Source: Desulfovibrio sp.
GTDB lineage: Bacteria; Desulfobacterota; Desulfovibrionia; Desulfovibrionales; Desulfovibrionaceae
Assembly (NCBI GenBank): GCA_031255035.1
Contig: JAIRTI010000158.1
Coordinates: forward strand, 1-6,158
Direction: 5' to 3'
DNA length: 6,158 nucleotides
Shown: piece by piece, positions 1 to 6,158 of the stretch
How positions within the stretch are numbered: position 1 is the first letter of the stretch
Layout: every line of letters starts with the position of its first letter
Translations under genes and position numbers: made by a program
Notes under the pieces: generated by a model
Database searches by the model: none
Told to the model about the DNA's origin: nothing
Seen by the model: the letters and a program-made list of their open reading frames with translations, nothing else

Positions 1-1198
1 CGTAAGCGCCGAAAACCGAGGGGATCCAGGCCGTGGCATAGTAAATGAGGCCCATGATCACAACCAGCGAGGAAATGGTGACGCCCCAGCGCAGAATCTT
101 GCTCCGCCAGGGCCTGTGAAGCCTGGGGATGCCTTCCATGCCCAGTTTGCAGGCCTCGATATGCACGATATACAGCAGCGAGCTATAGGCCAGGATGGCC
201 GGCACAAAGGCGTGCTTGATCAACTGCGAGTAGGGCATATTGATGTATTCGACCATCAGGAACGCGGCCGCGCCCATGACGGGCGGCATGATCTGCCCGT
301 TGGAGCCGGCGGCCACTTCGACGGCCCCGGCCTTTTCAGCGGAAAAGCCGACTTTTTTCATCAGCATGATGGTCACGGGCCCGCAGGTGAGCACATTGGC
401 GATGGATGAGCCCGAAATGAGACCGTGCAGACCCGAGGCCACGACAGCGGCCTTGGCCGGCCCGCCGCGCAGATGCCCGAGCAGGGAAAAGGACAGGGCG
501 GTAAGGTAGTTGCCCGCCCCGGCGTTTTCAAGCATGGCCCCGAAAAGCACGTACAAAAAGACGAAGCTGGTTGACACCCCCAGCGGCACGCCGAACACGC
601 CTTCCTGGGTGAGCCAGAACTGCGAGGCCGCCCTGGAGATGGAGGCGCCCCGGTGGGCAATCATGTCCGGCGCATAGGGCCCGAGAAAGACGTAGGACAA
701 AAAGATAATCGCCACAATGGCCATGGGCAGGCCCATGACCCGCCGCGTCGCCTCCAGCAGCACCACAATGCCCACGCAGGCGACAACGATGTCCTCGGTG
801 GTGGGGATGCCCGGACGGCGCGCCAGTTCGTCCTGGAAGATAAACAGGTAGCAGGCGCAGAACGCGGCAATGAACGCCAACAGCCAATCCTGGATGGGGA
901 TGTAGTCTTTGGGGCTGTTTTTAAACATGGGAAAGCCGAGATAGGCGATGAAAATGGCGAAGGCCAGGTGAATGGACCGGGATGCGGTGTCATTGAACAC
1001 CCCGACGCCGAGCGAGTACGGGATGGGAGAGGTTATCCACAACTGGAACAGCGACCAGAGCACCGGCACGATGAACAGGACCGCGTGAGGAATGCCCGTC
1101 GGTTTGCGCCGCCCGGTTTCCTTGTCAAGCATCTGGGCGATGATACCGGGATCTGCGTATTGAATACCTTGATCCGCATATTGCATACCTTGAGACAT
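1..1198 (-). CDS. TRAP transporter fused permease, 4TM/12TM type (N-terminal 399 residues; 3' end outside window)
   Basis: This is the membrane component of a tripartite ATP-independent periplasmic (TRAP) transporter, with small (DctQ-like, 4TM) and large (DctM-like, 12TM) subunits fused, as is usual for TAXI systems. It would carry the ligand across the inner membrane using an ion gradient. The frame is open from the ATG at 1198 to the left edge. A strong Shine-Dalgarno (AGGGAGGAA) sits just upstream. Residues 1-35 are hydrophilic and contain a tandem heptad. Hydrophobic segments then follow at about 38-56, 75-92, 104-121, 136-150 and 155-175. From about 200 the protein reads as DctM-like: GSSIANV at 263-269, SNGQIMPPVMGAAAFLM at 299-315. 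The family is usually well over 600 residues, so roughly 40% lies outside. It is downstream of, and co-directional with, the TAXI binding-protein gene. Family assignment is confident; the substrate is unknown. Confidence 0.93.
   Translation of the reverse strand, partial: MSQGMQYADQGIQYADPGIIAQMLDKETGRRKPTGIPHAVLFIVPVLWSLFQLWITSPIPYSLGVGVFNDTASRSIHLAFAIFIAYLGFPMFKNSPKDYIPIQDWLLAFIAAFCACYLFIFQDELARRPGIPTTEDIVVACVGIVVLLEATRRVMGLPMAIVAIIFLSYVFLGPYAPDMIAHRGASISRAASQFWLTQEGVFGVPLGVSTSFVFLYVLFGAMLENAGAGNYLTALSFSLLGHLRGGPAKAAVVASGLHGLISGSSIANVLTCGPVTIMLMKKVGFSAEKAGAVEVAAGSNGQIMPPVMGAAAFLMVEYINMPYSQLIKHAFVPAILAYSSLLYIVHIEACKLGMEGIPRLHRPWRSKILRWGVTISSLVVIMGLIYYATAWIPSVFGAY
1148..1189 (-). repeat. Tandem 21-bp repeat encoding a duplicated heptad at the permease N-terminus
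   Basis: Directly after Met-Ser-Gln, the permease reads GMQYADQ then GIQYADP. The two 21-base units (1189-1169 and 1168-1148) match at 16 of 21 positions. Two of the differences are synonymous (TAT/TAC, GCG/GCA), while Met/Ile and Gln/Pro differ. A third, poor copy may begin with the next Gly-Ile. This is a direct reading of the sequence; any function is unknown. Confidence 0.85.
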
Positions 1199-1348
1199 GC
1201 TTCCTCCCTATGCGCCAACGGTCTGCGTTCAGCGTTGCGTCTGAAAGGCGAGGCCGGCAGGACGGCGGACGCCGCCGGGAACCGCCCGAACACGGAAAAA
1301 AGAACAAAAGTCGCAAAGCGAAGGCTGAAGCTCAAAATTGTCGTCATG

Positions 1349-1380
1349 GGTCTGAAGGCGCAAGGCCGCGCCTTCAGACC
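1349..1380 (-). promoter_or_regulatory. Perfect 13-bp stem-loop between TAXI and permease genes
   Basis: Arms 1349-1361 and 1368-1380 are exact inverted complements with a 6-base loop. The stem lies 33 bases past the TAXI stop and about 150 bases before the permease start. No T-run follows it on the minus strand (the next bases are CATGACGAC), so it is not a standard intrinsic terminator. By analogy with stem-loops between binding-protein and permease genes in other transport operons, it could protect the upstream mRNA from 3' exonucleases and let the binding protein be made in excess. That role is inference. Confidence 0.7.
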
Positions 1381-1381
1381 T

Positions 1382-1402
1382 GCCGGGGAAAACAGTCCCG
1401 GC
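1382..1402 (-). promoter_or_regulatory. Small GC-rich hairpin after the TAXI stop codon
   Basis: A perfect 6-bp stem (1382-1387 with 1397-1402, GCCGGG/CCCGGC) and a 9-base loop lies 11 bases after the TAXI stop, immediately before the larger 13-bp stem. The T-rich bases (TTTT) are in its loop rather than after the stem, so it does not form a canonical terminator by itself. Together the two hairpins may act as one RNA-stability or attenuation element. Confidence 0.5.
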
Positions 1403-1413
1403 CAAAAGCGCGA

Positions 1414-2403
1414 TTATTTCATCAGGCCCTTTTCCTTGAAGTACTTTACGGCACCGGGGTGGTACGGCACGGAGTTGCCTTCAAGCATGTTCTGCGGGGT
1501 CAGGTCGGCCAGAGCGGGGTGGAGCTTCTTGAACTCGTCAAGGTTCTCGAACACGGCCTTGGTCACCTGGTAGACGGTGTTGTCGTCAAGCTTGGCGCTG
1601 CACAGCAGCGTGGCGCGCGGCCCGAAGGTTTTCACGTCCTTGTCCGTGCCGGTGTACATGCCGCCGGGAATGGTGGCTTCGGGATAGAAGGCGAATTTCT
1701 TCATGAAGGCGGCAACCTTGGGGCCGGTCACGGGCACGACATGGGAAGAGCAGGTGGTGGCCGCTTCCTTGATGGAGCCGTTGGGATGGCCGACAACATA
1801 GACGTAGGCGTCAATTTTGTTGTCGCACAGGGCGCCGGCCATTTCGGCGGGCTTGAGGTCCGTGGCCAGCTTGAAGGTCGCCGGCGTCCATCCGTATTCT
1901 TTCATCAGCAGTTCAAGGGTGTTGCGGTTCCCCGAACCCGGATCGCCGAGGTTCATGCGTTTGCCCGGCAGGTCGTCAAAGGTATTGATGTTGGCGTCAG
2001 TGCGGGCGACCAGGGTGAAGGCCTCGGACTGCAACGAGAACATGGCGCGCAGGTCTTTGTCCGGCCCGGCCTTTTCAAACTGCTCGGTGCCGCCCATGGC
2101 GTAGAATTGGGTGTCGGACTGCACGATGCCCATGGAAAGGTCGCCGGAACGGATGGCGTTGACGTTGAACACCGAAGCGCCGGTGGATTCAACCGTGCAG
2201 CGCACGCCGTGATCTTTGCGGCCTTTGTTCACCAGGCGGCAGATCGCGCCGCCAACCGGGTAATACACGCCGGTGATGCCGCCGGTGCCTATGGTCACGA
2301 AGTTGTCCGCGGCCCTGGCGTCGTCAAAAGCGGGCACGGCCAGCATGGCGGAAAGGCCCAGCGCACAGACAAGATGTTTCAGGGTCAGGATGCCTTTCAT
2401 CAT
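1414..2403 (-). CDS. TAXI-family TRAP transporter solute-binding protein
   Basis: This is the periplasmic receptor of a TRAP transporter, capturing its ligand and delivering it to the fused permease encoded next. Its 329 residues start with a clear Sec signal peptide: basic residues at 3-9, a hydrophobic core at about 11-24, and probable cleavage near ARA-AD (residue 31). The mature protein has TAXI hallmarks: TIGTGGITGVYYPVGGAIC at 37-55, GDPGSGNR at 153-160 and a C-terminal SVPYHPGAVKYFKEKGL at 311-327. The mature part holds five cysteines (55, 69, 193, 218, 268), enough for disulfides in the periplasm. Two Met codons are adjacent. The Shine-Dalgarno AAGGAG at 2413-2408 is 4 bases from the first and 7 from the second, so the second (2400) may be the true start. 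Characterised TAXI proteins bind glutamate or 2-oxoglutarate; the ligand here cannot be deduced. Confidence 0.95.
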   Translation of the reverse strand: MMKGILTLKHLVCALGLSAMLAVPAFDDARAADNFVTIGTGGITGVYYPVGGAICRLVNKGRKDHGVRCTVESTGASVFNVNAIRSGDLSMGIVQSDTQFYAMGGTEQFEKAGPDKDLRAMFSLQSEAFTLVARTDANINTFDDLPGKRMNLGDPGSGNRNTLELLMKEYGWTPATFKLATDLKPAEMAGALCDNKIDAYVYVVGHPNGSIKEAATTCSSHVVPVTGPKVAAFMKKFAFYPEATIPGGMYTGTDKDVKTFGPRATLLCSAKLDDNTVYQVTKAVFENLDEFKKLHPALADLTPQNMLEGNSVPYHPGAVKYFKEKGLMK

Positions 2404-2434
2404 AAAACTCCTTGCAGTAAGATGATTTCCTGTT

Positions 2435-2453
2435 GTCCTTATTCTTTAAGGAC
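2435..2453. repeat. Perfect 7-bp inverted repeat ahead of the TAXI gene
   Basis: The sequence GTCCTTA, 5 bases, then TAAGGAC forms an exact dyad about 32 bases before the TAXI start. It contains the stop codon (TAA, 2441-2439) of the small upstream ORF. No T-run follows on the minus strand. It could be a weak stem or a protein-binding operator in the TAXI leader; nothing in the sequence decides. Confidence 0.4.
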
Positions 2454-2588
2454 CGACGCCCGTTGCTCGCCAGGCAGAAATCGCGCCCACAAAGCGCGTT
2501 TTCGCGGTCCCATTCGCGGAAATACACGCCCTGCCAGGCGCCGAGCATTGAAGTCAGCTTCGGCAAAAGCCGGAATCCCTTCGCTCAT
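2439..2588 (-). CDS. Small ORF of 49 codons between aspS and the TAXI gene, function unknown
   Basis: The ORF starts at ATG 2588 with a textbook Shine-Dalgarno (AGGAGA at 2601-2596, 7 bases away) and ends in TAA at 2441-2439. The product is 49 residues, Arg-rich and hydrophilic, beginning MSEGIPAFAEADFN. I recognise no family. The frame also extends upstream to an ATG at 2636 that overlaps the aspS stop (ATGA), giving 65 residues, but the internal start has the better ribosome site. Codon use looks natural for about the first 14 codons, then worsens (CGA, GTA, TTT), while the +1-shifted frame looks more gene-like. This fits a real start followed by a frameshift or deletion, so an intact functional protein is doubtful. 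Confidence 0.3.
   Translation of the reverse strand: MSEGIPAFAEADFNARRLAGRVFPRMGPRKRALWARFLPGEQRASVLKE
2459..2560 (-). pseudogene. Possible C-terminal remnant of a YjbQ/UPF0047-family gene
   Basis: In the frame shifted by one base from the 49-codon ORF, the DNA reads KLTSMLGAWQGVYFREWDRE and onward. This resembles the end of YjbQ-family proteins, recalled from E. coli YjbQ as SSMLGTS, then about 14 residues, then GTWQGIW and a short basic tail. Here SMLG runs straight into AWQG, as if the stretch between two LGT/LGA motifs had been deleted. The frame passes the expected end of the family without a stop and continues into the TAXI gene. Its codon use is typical of neighbouring genes. Upstream there is room for only about 7 codons before an in-frame TGA. 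I infer a decayed fragment, but the match rests on memory of about 12 conserved residues. Confidence 0.33.
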
Positions 2589-2607
2589 GGGAATATCTCC
2601 TGGAATT

Positions 2608-2630
2608 GGACGTTTGAGGGTTTGACGTCC
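2608..2630. repeat. Inverted repeat just after the aspS stop
   Basis: The arms GGACGT (2608-2613) and ACGTCC (2625-2630) are exact complements around an 11-base spacer, 2 bases beyond the aspS stop codon. There is no T-run on the minus strand, so termination is unlikely. A weak mRNA stem or an operator-like dyad ahead of the downstream genes are both possible. Confidence 0.35.
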
Positions 2631-2632
2631 GT

Positions 2633-4474
2633 TCATTCCTTTTCCTTCTCACGAAGTCTGAGTCCCAGCTCTCTGAGCTGTTTTCCCGATACCCCGGCCG
2701 GAGCCCCGGTCAAAAGACAGGTCGCTTTCTGCGTCTTGGGAAAGGCGATGACGTCCCTGATGGAGTCCGCCCCGGCAAGCAGCATGACCAGGCGATCCAG
2801 GCCAAAAGCGATGCCGCCGTGGGGCGGCGCTCCCATTTCCAGGGCCTGCGTCAAAAATCCGAACTGCTCCCCGGCCTCGTCGTCCGTAAAGCCCAGGGCC
2901 TTGAACATGGCTTTCTGGGCCTTGGCCGTGTGGTTGCGGATGGAACCGCCCCCAAGTTCGGTGCCGTTGAGCACCATGTCATAGGCCCTGGCAACGGCGT
3001 TTTCCGGCTTCTCGCCGAGCGCTTCTCCGCCTCCGGGCGAGGTGAACGGGTGATGGCAGGCCACCAGACGCTTTTCTTCCTCGTCGTATTCAAACAGCGG
3101 AAAATCCGTCACCCAGAGAAAGTTGTGGGCGGCTTCGTCAATAAGCCCCAGGTGTCCCGCCAGTTTGACGCGCAAGTTGCCGAGGGCCGCGTTGACCATG
3201 GCCGGGTCCCCGGCCTGGAAGAACACGATGTCGCCCCGCTCAAGGCCGAGGGTCGCGGTCAGGGCCTCGCGCTCTTTCATGGACAGAAACTTGGCGATGG
3301 GCGACTGCCATTCGGTCGCGCCCGGGGCGTCTTCAGGGGCGCGCAGCTTGATCCAGGCCAGCCCCTGGGCCCCGTAAATTTTCACAAAGTCGGTAAAATC
3401 GTCAATTTCCTTACGGCTGAACGCTTCGCCGCCGGGAACGCGCATGGCCTTGACCAGAGAGGCCGAGGCGAAAAGGCGAAATTCCGACTGCTTGACTATG
3501 CTTGTAACATCTTTCAGGCGAAGGTCAAAGCGGGTATCCGGCTTATCCACCCCATAGTCGGCCATGGCTTCGGCATAGGTCAGGCGGGCAAAGGGCAGGG
3601 GGATGTCCTTGCCCAGGGCTTCCTTGAGCACCCTGGCGATCAGTCCCTCGGCCATGCGCATGACCGCCTCTTCATCCACAAAGGACATTTCGATATCGAT
3701 CTGCGTGAACTCGGGCTGGCGGTCGGCCCGCAGGTCCTCATCCCGAAAGCAGCGGGCTATCTGAAAATAGCGGTCGATGCCGCTGACCATCAGCATTTGT
3801 TTGAATATCTGCGGGCTCTGCGGCAGGGCGTAAAAATCCCCCTGGTTCACCCTGCTCGGCACAAGAAAGTCGCGCGCGCCCTCGGGCGTTGATCGGGTCA
3901 GGAAGGGCGTTTCCACCTCGATGAAGCCCAACTCGTCCAGATAGCCGCGCACGGCCTTGCCGATCTTGTGCCGCAGCACGATGTTCGCCGTCATGCGCGG
4001 GCGGCGAAGGTCGAGGTAGCGGTATTCCAGGCGGAGGTTTTCGCCGGGGTCGACGCGGTCTTCAATGATGAAGGGCGGGGTTTTGGAGGTGTTGAGCAGC
4101 TTCCAGGACCGGACGACCACTTCAATTTCGCCCGTGCGCATGCCGGGGTTGGCCATGCCTTCCGGCCGGGCGCGCACGTAGCCGTCCAGGGCCATGACGT
4201 ATTCCGAGCGCAAAATACGCGCCGCCTCATGGGCCTTGGGCGCGACTTCGGGGATGAAGACCACCTGGGTGAGGCCGGCGCGATCGCGCAAATCCACGAA
4301 TATCAGGCCTCCGTGGTCACGGCGGAACTGAACCCAGCCGGCGAGGCGCACCTCCTGCCCGAGGTTGGCGGCCGTCAGTTCGCCGCAGCTATGGGTGCGC
4401 GTGAATGATTCCAGCGCTTCAATATATTGCTGGTGTTCCATCTGCAAGTCTTGCTGTTGCGTTTCTGTCGTCAT
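2633..4474 (-). CDS. aspS: Aspartyl-tRNA synthetase (probably non-discriminating, Asp/Asn)
   Basis: This cytoplasmic class IIb synthetase attaches aspartate to tRNA(Asp). The 613 residues show the bacterial layout: an N-terminal OB-fold anticodon domain ([19 protein letters not shown] at 46-64), motif 1 around 183-207 (GFIEVETP, then [12 protein letters not shown]), motif 2 with [18 protein letters not shown] at 243-260, a bacterial insertion domain at about 310-430 and motif 3 [14 protein letters not shown] at 553-566. E. coli AspRS is 590 residues, so this one has a longer N-terminus. His54 and Gly106 align with positions where non-discriminating AspRS have His and Gly, whereas E. coli has Leu and Lys. 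The enzyme may therefore also charge tRNA(Asn), which would require GatCAB. The start is uncertain: ATG 4474 has only a weak GGAT upstream, and Met12 (4441) is an alternative giving 602 residues. It follows hisS by 95 bases. Confidence 0.97.
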   Translation of the reverse strand: MTTETQQQDLQMEHQQYIEALESFTRTHSCGELTAANLGQEVRLAGWVQFRRDHGGLIFVDLRDRAGLTQVVFIPEVAPKAHEAARILRSEYVMALDGYVRARPEGMANPGMRTGEIEVVVRSWKLLNTSKTPPFIIEDRVDPGENLRLEYRYLDLRRPRMTANIVLRHKIGKAVRGYLDELGFIEVETPFLTRSTPEGARDFLVPSRVNQGDFYALPQSPQIFKQMLMVSGIDRYFQIARCFRDEDLRADRQPEFTQIDIEMSFVDEEAVMRMAEGLIARVLKEALGKDIPLPFARLTYAEAMADYGVDKPDTRFDLRLKDVTSIVKQSEFRLFASASLVKAMRVPGGEAFSRKEIDDFTDFVKIYGAQGLAWIKLRAPEDAPGATEWQSPIAKFLSMKEREALTATLGLERGDIVFFQAGDPAMVNAALGNLRVKLAGHLGLIDEAAHNFLWVTDFPLFEYDEEEKRLVACHHPFTSPGGGEALGEKPENAVARAYDMVLNGTELGGGSIRNHTAKAQKAMFKALGFTDDEAGEQFGFLTQALEMGAPPHGGIAFGLDRLVMLLAGADSIRDVIAFPKTQKATCLLTGAPAGVSGKQLRELGLRLREKEKE

Positions 4475-4515
4475 GGGGTATCCGAATGGTTATGTTGAAC
4501 GTAGGGTAGTCCGTT

Positions 4516-4543
4516 GAAGCCGGAAAAAGAAGGCCGGCGCTTC
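4516..4543 (-). other. Imperfect stem-loop in the hisS-aspS gap
   Basis: On the minus strand, GAAG, a CG bulge, CCGG, a 10-base loop ending in five T, then CCGG and CTTC form an 8-bp imperfect stem. No T-run follows it, so hisS-aspS read-through is expected. It could be an RNA processing site. Otherwise the 95-base gap shows no gene and no strong promoter. Confidence 0.3.
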
Positions 4544-4569
4544 GGACAAGGCAGAGCGGACCCCGGCCC

Positions 4570-5865
4570 TCAACGGCAGCCGCCCTTGCGGCCTCTCTCC
4601 ATTTTGTCCTCGAAGCGGATTTCGGCCCAGTCGGCCAGAGTGGTCAGCGGGATTTCCGCCTGCTCGCCGCTGTCCATATGCTTGACCACAACCTTTTGCG
4701 CTTCAAGCTCCGCGCCGCCCAGGATCAGGCAATACTCGGCGTTGCTGCGCGAGGCCTGGCGCAGACGGCTTTTCAAACTGCCCGCGCCGAAACTCATTTC
4801 ACCGGCCAGCCTGGCCTTGCGCAAGGTCTGCGCGGCGTGCAGGGCCGTATCCGACGCGGCTTCGTCAAGCACGGCGAAGTAAAAATCCGGGCGCGGCAGC
4901 AGAGACTCTTTGTCCCCGAGCATCAGGGCCAGACGTTCCATGCCGCAGGCAAAGCCGATGCCGGGCACATCGGGCCCGCCCAAGTCCTTCACCAGGCCGT
5001 CGTAGCGGCCGCCGCCGGCCACCGAGCCCTGGGCACCGATGCTTGCGGACACGATTTCAAAGGTGGTGCGCGAGTAATAATCAAGGCCGCGCACCAGACG
5101 GGGATTGAGGATATAGTCGACGCGCTCCTTGTCGAGAATGGCGAGCACCGTATCAAAATGGGCCGAGCAGCCGGCGCAGACATGGTCGCGGATTTGCGGC
5201 GCGCCGTCGGTCTGCTCCCGACAGGAGGGCACTTTGCAGTCCAGCAGGCGCATGGGGTTGATTTCGACGCGCCGGCGGCAGTCCTCGCAAAGAGTGGCCG
5301 GATCGATGCGGCGCAGAAAATCCGTAAGGGCCTTGCGGTACGTGGGGCGGCATTCCCGGCAGCCCAGGGTGTTGATCTCGGCCGAAAGCCCGTCAAGGCC
5401 GATCTCCTCCAGAAAAAGAAGGAGCATGAGCACGACCTCGGCGTCAACCTGCGGCTCTTCGGCGCCCAGGCACTCGCAATTCAACTGGTGAAACTGGCGC
5501 ATGCGTCCTTTTTGCGGCCGCTCATAGCGGAACATGGGGCCGCAGGTAAAAAACCTGCTCACCTGTTCGCGGGCGTGGAGGTTGTTTTCAATATAGGCGC
5601 GCATGACGCCGGCGGTGGCTTCGGGACGCAGGGTGAGCGAGCGCCCCTTGCGATCGGGAAAGGTGTACATTTCCTTTTGCACGATGTCGGTTTCCGCGCC
5701 GATGCCGCGCTGGAAAAGCTCGGTGCGCTCCATGATCGGCGTGCGCAACTCCCGGTAGCCGTATGCCCCGAAAACGCGCCTGGCCGTGTCTTCCATCAGA
5801 GTGTACAGGCCGCTCAGAGGCGCAAAAAGATCGGCAAAGCCCTTAACGGTCTGAAGCTTGCTCAT
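4570..5865 (-). CDS. hisS: Histidyl-tRNA synthetase
   Basis: This cytoplasmic class IIa synthetase attaches histidine to tRNA(His). The 431 residues match the usual bacterial length. The catalytic core shows motif 1 at about 36-51 ([16 protein letters not shown]), motif 2 at 109-131 ([17 protein letters not shown]), the histidine-specific [14 protein letters not shown] at 257-270, the Gly-rich VAGGGRYDG at 282-290 and motif 3 [15 protein letters not shown] at 302-316. The C-terminal anticodon-binding domain is at about 326-420. The insertion region carries paired cysteines at 169/172, 193/196, 210/215 and 230/233, a possible metal site. The ATG at 5865 matches the family N-terminus ([14 protein letters not shown]). 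Its ribosome site is modest: AAGGA with an 11-base spacing. A sigma70-type promoter lies upstream, so this is the first gene of the probable hisS-aspS operon. Confidence 0.97.
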   Translation of the reverse strand: MSKLQTVKGFADLFAPLSGLYTLMEDTARRVFGAYGYRELRTPIMERTELFQRGIGAETDIVQKEMYTFPDRKGRSLTLRPEATAGVMRAYIENNLHAREQVSRFFTCGPMFRYERPQKGRMRQFHQLNCECLGAEEPQVDAEVVLMLLLFLEEIGLDGLSAEINTLGCRECRPTYRKALTDFLRRIDPATLCEDCRRRVEINPMRLLDCKVPSCREQTDGAPQIRDHVCAGCSAHFDTVLAILDKERVDYILNPRLVRGLDYYSRTTFEIVSASIGAQGSVAGGGRYDGLVKDLGGPDVPGIGFACGMERLALMLGDKESLLPRPDFYFAVLDEAASDTALHAAQTLRKARLAGEMSFGAGSLKSRLRQASRSNAEYCLILGGAELEAQKVVVKHMDSGEQAEIPLTTLADWAEIRFEDKMERGRKGGCR

Positions 5866-5911
5866 TGTTCAAGGCGTCCTTGCGTAGTTGAAATTGTGGA
5901 AAGAACGGATA

Positions 5912-5940
5912 AAACTATTCCATACTGGCCGGCTTGTCAA
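5912..5940 (-). promoter_or_regulatory. Sigma70-type promoter for hisS(-aspS)
   Basis: A consensus -35 box TTGACA (5940-5935) is followed by a 17-base spacer and TAGTTT (5917-5912), which matches three of six -10 bases. Transcription would begin near 5905, giving a leader of about 40 bases before the hisS ATG. The perfect -35 and ideal spacing make it the best promoter candidate in the window. The -10 box is imperfect. Confidence 0.6.
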
Positions 5941-5994
5941 AAGCGCTGAACCACATCCGGCAATTCTAATTTTGTCGAAGCCAGTTTGATCGCA

Positions 5995-6011
5995 TGTGGG
6001 CTCCGCCCACA
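5995..6011. repeat. Perfect 7-bp hairpin upstream of the hisS promoter
   Basis: TGTGGGC, a TCC loop and GCCCACA form an exact short hairpin about 55 bases upstream of the -35 box. It has no following T-run on either strand. It may be an intergenic palindrome or the remains of a terminator of a gene outside the window. I see no gene in 5866-6158; the one long frame there lacks codon bias and spans the promoter. Confidence 0.35.
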
Positions 6012-6108
6012 GCGCCAGGCCGCCGGCCCCAGCTTCGTACCTGGACCCGGCGATTGGGCGGCTGATCGTTGTGCCTTGTTGATACGTGTCGCCGGAACCC
6101 AAACTGAG

Positions 6109-6158
6109 GGGGTCCGGGGGAAATCATTTCCCCCGGCGGGGTCCGGGGCAGCGCCCCG
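6109..6158. repeat. Two tandem GC-rich hairpins sharing an 11-base direct repeat (REP-like)
   Basis: The direct repeat GGGGTCCGGGG occurs exactly at 6109-6119 and 6138-6148 (29-base period). Each copy leads into a hairpin: 6114-6123 with 6127-6136 (10 bp, 3-base loop) and 6144-6149 with 6153-6158 (6 bp, AGC loop). The second ends at the window edge, so the element may continue. Such GC-rich palindrome clusters are common as dispersed intergenic repeats; a terminator for a rightward-lying gene is an alternative, but no T-run is visible. Confidence 0.65.

Noticed and set aside
1295..1321. Intrinsic terminator with a TTTTGTTCTTTTTT run on the minus strand
   Set aside because: The only stem directly before the run is 4 bp (TCGC-TTT-GCGA), too weak for a confident terminator. 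The 13-bp stem is about 40 bases upstream of it.
1033..1347. Minus-strand 104-codon frame opening with a signal-peptide-like MTTILSFSLRFATFVLFSVFG
   Set aside because: It begins right after the 13-bp hairpin but has no Shine-Dalgarno, and it overlaps the well-supported permease start for over 160 bases. After the leader the sequence is Arg/Cys-rich shadow. The hydrophobic look comes from T-rich DNA.
1210..2625. Plus-strand open frame of 471 codons
   Set aside because: It lies antisense to the TAXI gene, extends into gaps, is rich in Gly, His and Arg, and resembles no family. It is the expected mirror frame of a GC-rich gene.
2819..3892. Plus-strand open frame of 357 codons
   Set aside because: It is antisense to the middle of aspS, with no recognisable domain and no ribosome site that stands out.
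4678..5949. Plus-strand open frame of 423 codons
   Set aside because: It is antisense to hisS and covers the hisS promoter, and its composition is that of a shadow frame. hisS on the other strand has every family motif.
5869..6102. Minus-strand 77-codon frame upstream of hisS
   Set aside because: It covers the promoter and hairpin region, has no family resemblance or coding bias, and ends directly at the hisS leader.

Overview
The window is GC-rich bacterial chromosome, and every convincing gene lies on the minus strand, so transcription runs from right to left. Gene content (single-copy hisS and aspS followed by a TAXI-type TRAP transporter) and the protein sequences suggest a deltaproteobacterium of the Desulfovibrio type. 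That placement comes from recognising family sequences by eye, not from a search.

In transcription order: (1) 6158-5866 is a gene-free leader of about 290 bases. Its far end carries two adjacent GC-rich hairpins sharing an 11-base direct repeat, and it holds a good sigma70-type promoter just upstream of hisS. (2) hisS (histidyl-tRNA synthetase) and aspS (aspartyl-tRNA synthetase) follow, separated by 95 bases with no convincing terminator, so they are probably one operon. The AspRS carries residues typical of non-discriminating enzymes, which would make it also supply Asp-tRNA(Asn) for tRNA-dependent asparagine synthesis. (3) A 229-base gap after aspS contains a 49-codon ORF with a strong Shine-Dalgarno. 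A second frame of the same DNA resembles the C-terminal end of the YjbQ/UPF0047 family, so this is probably a decayed gene. (4) A TRAP transporter follows: a periplasmic TAXI-family solute-binding protein, then a 215-base gap with a perfect 13-bp stem-loop and a second hairpin, then the first 399 codons of a fused 4TM/12TM permease that runs off the left edge.

The two synthetases charge tRNA for translation. The TRAP genes form a sodium- or proton-driven uptake system whose substrate cannot be read from sequence, though characterised TAXI proteins bind small carboxylates such as glutamate or 2-oxoglutarate. I see no mobile element, CRISPR array, RNA gene or clearly new defence or metabolic system. 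The points worth a second look are the AspRS specificity residues, the yjbQ-like remnant, the stem-loops inside the TRAP operon, a tandem heptad at the permease N-terminus and the repeat-like hairpins at the right edge.
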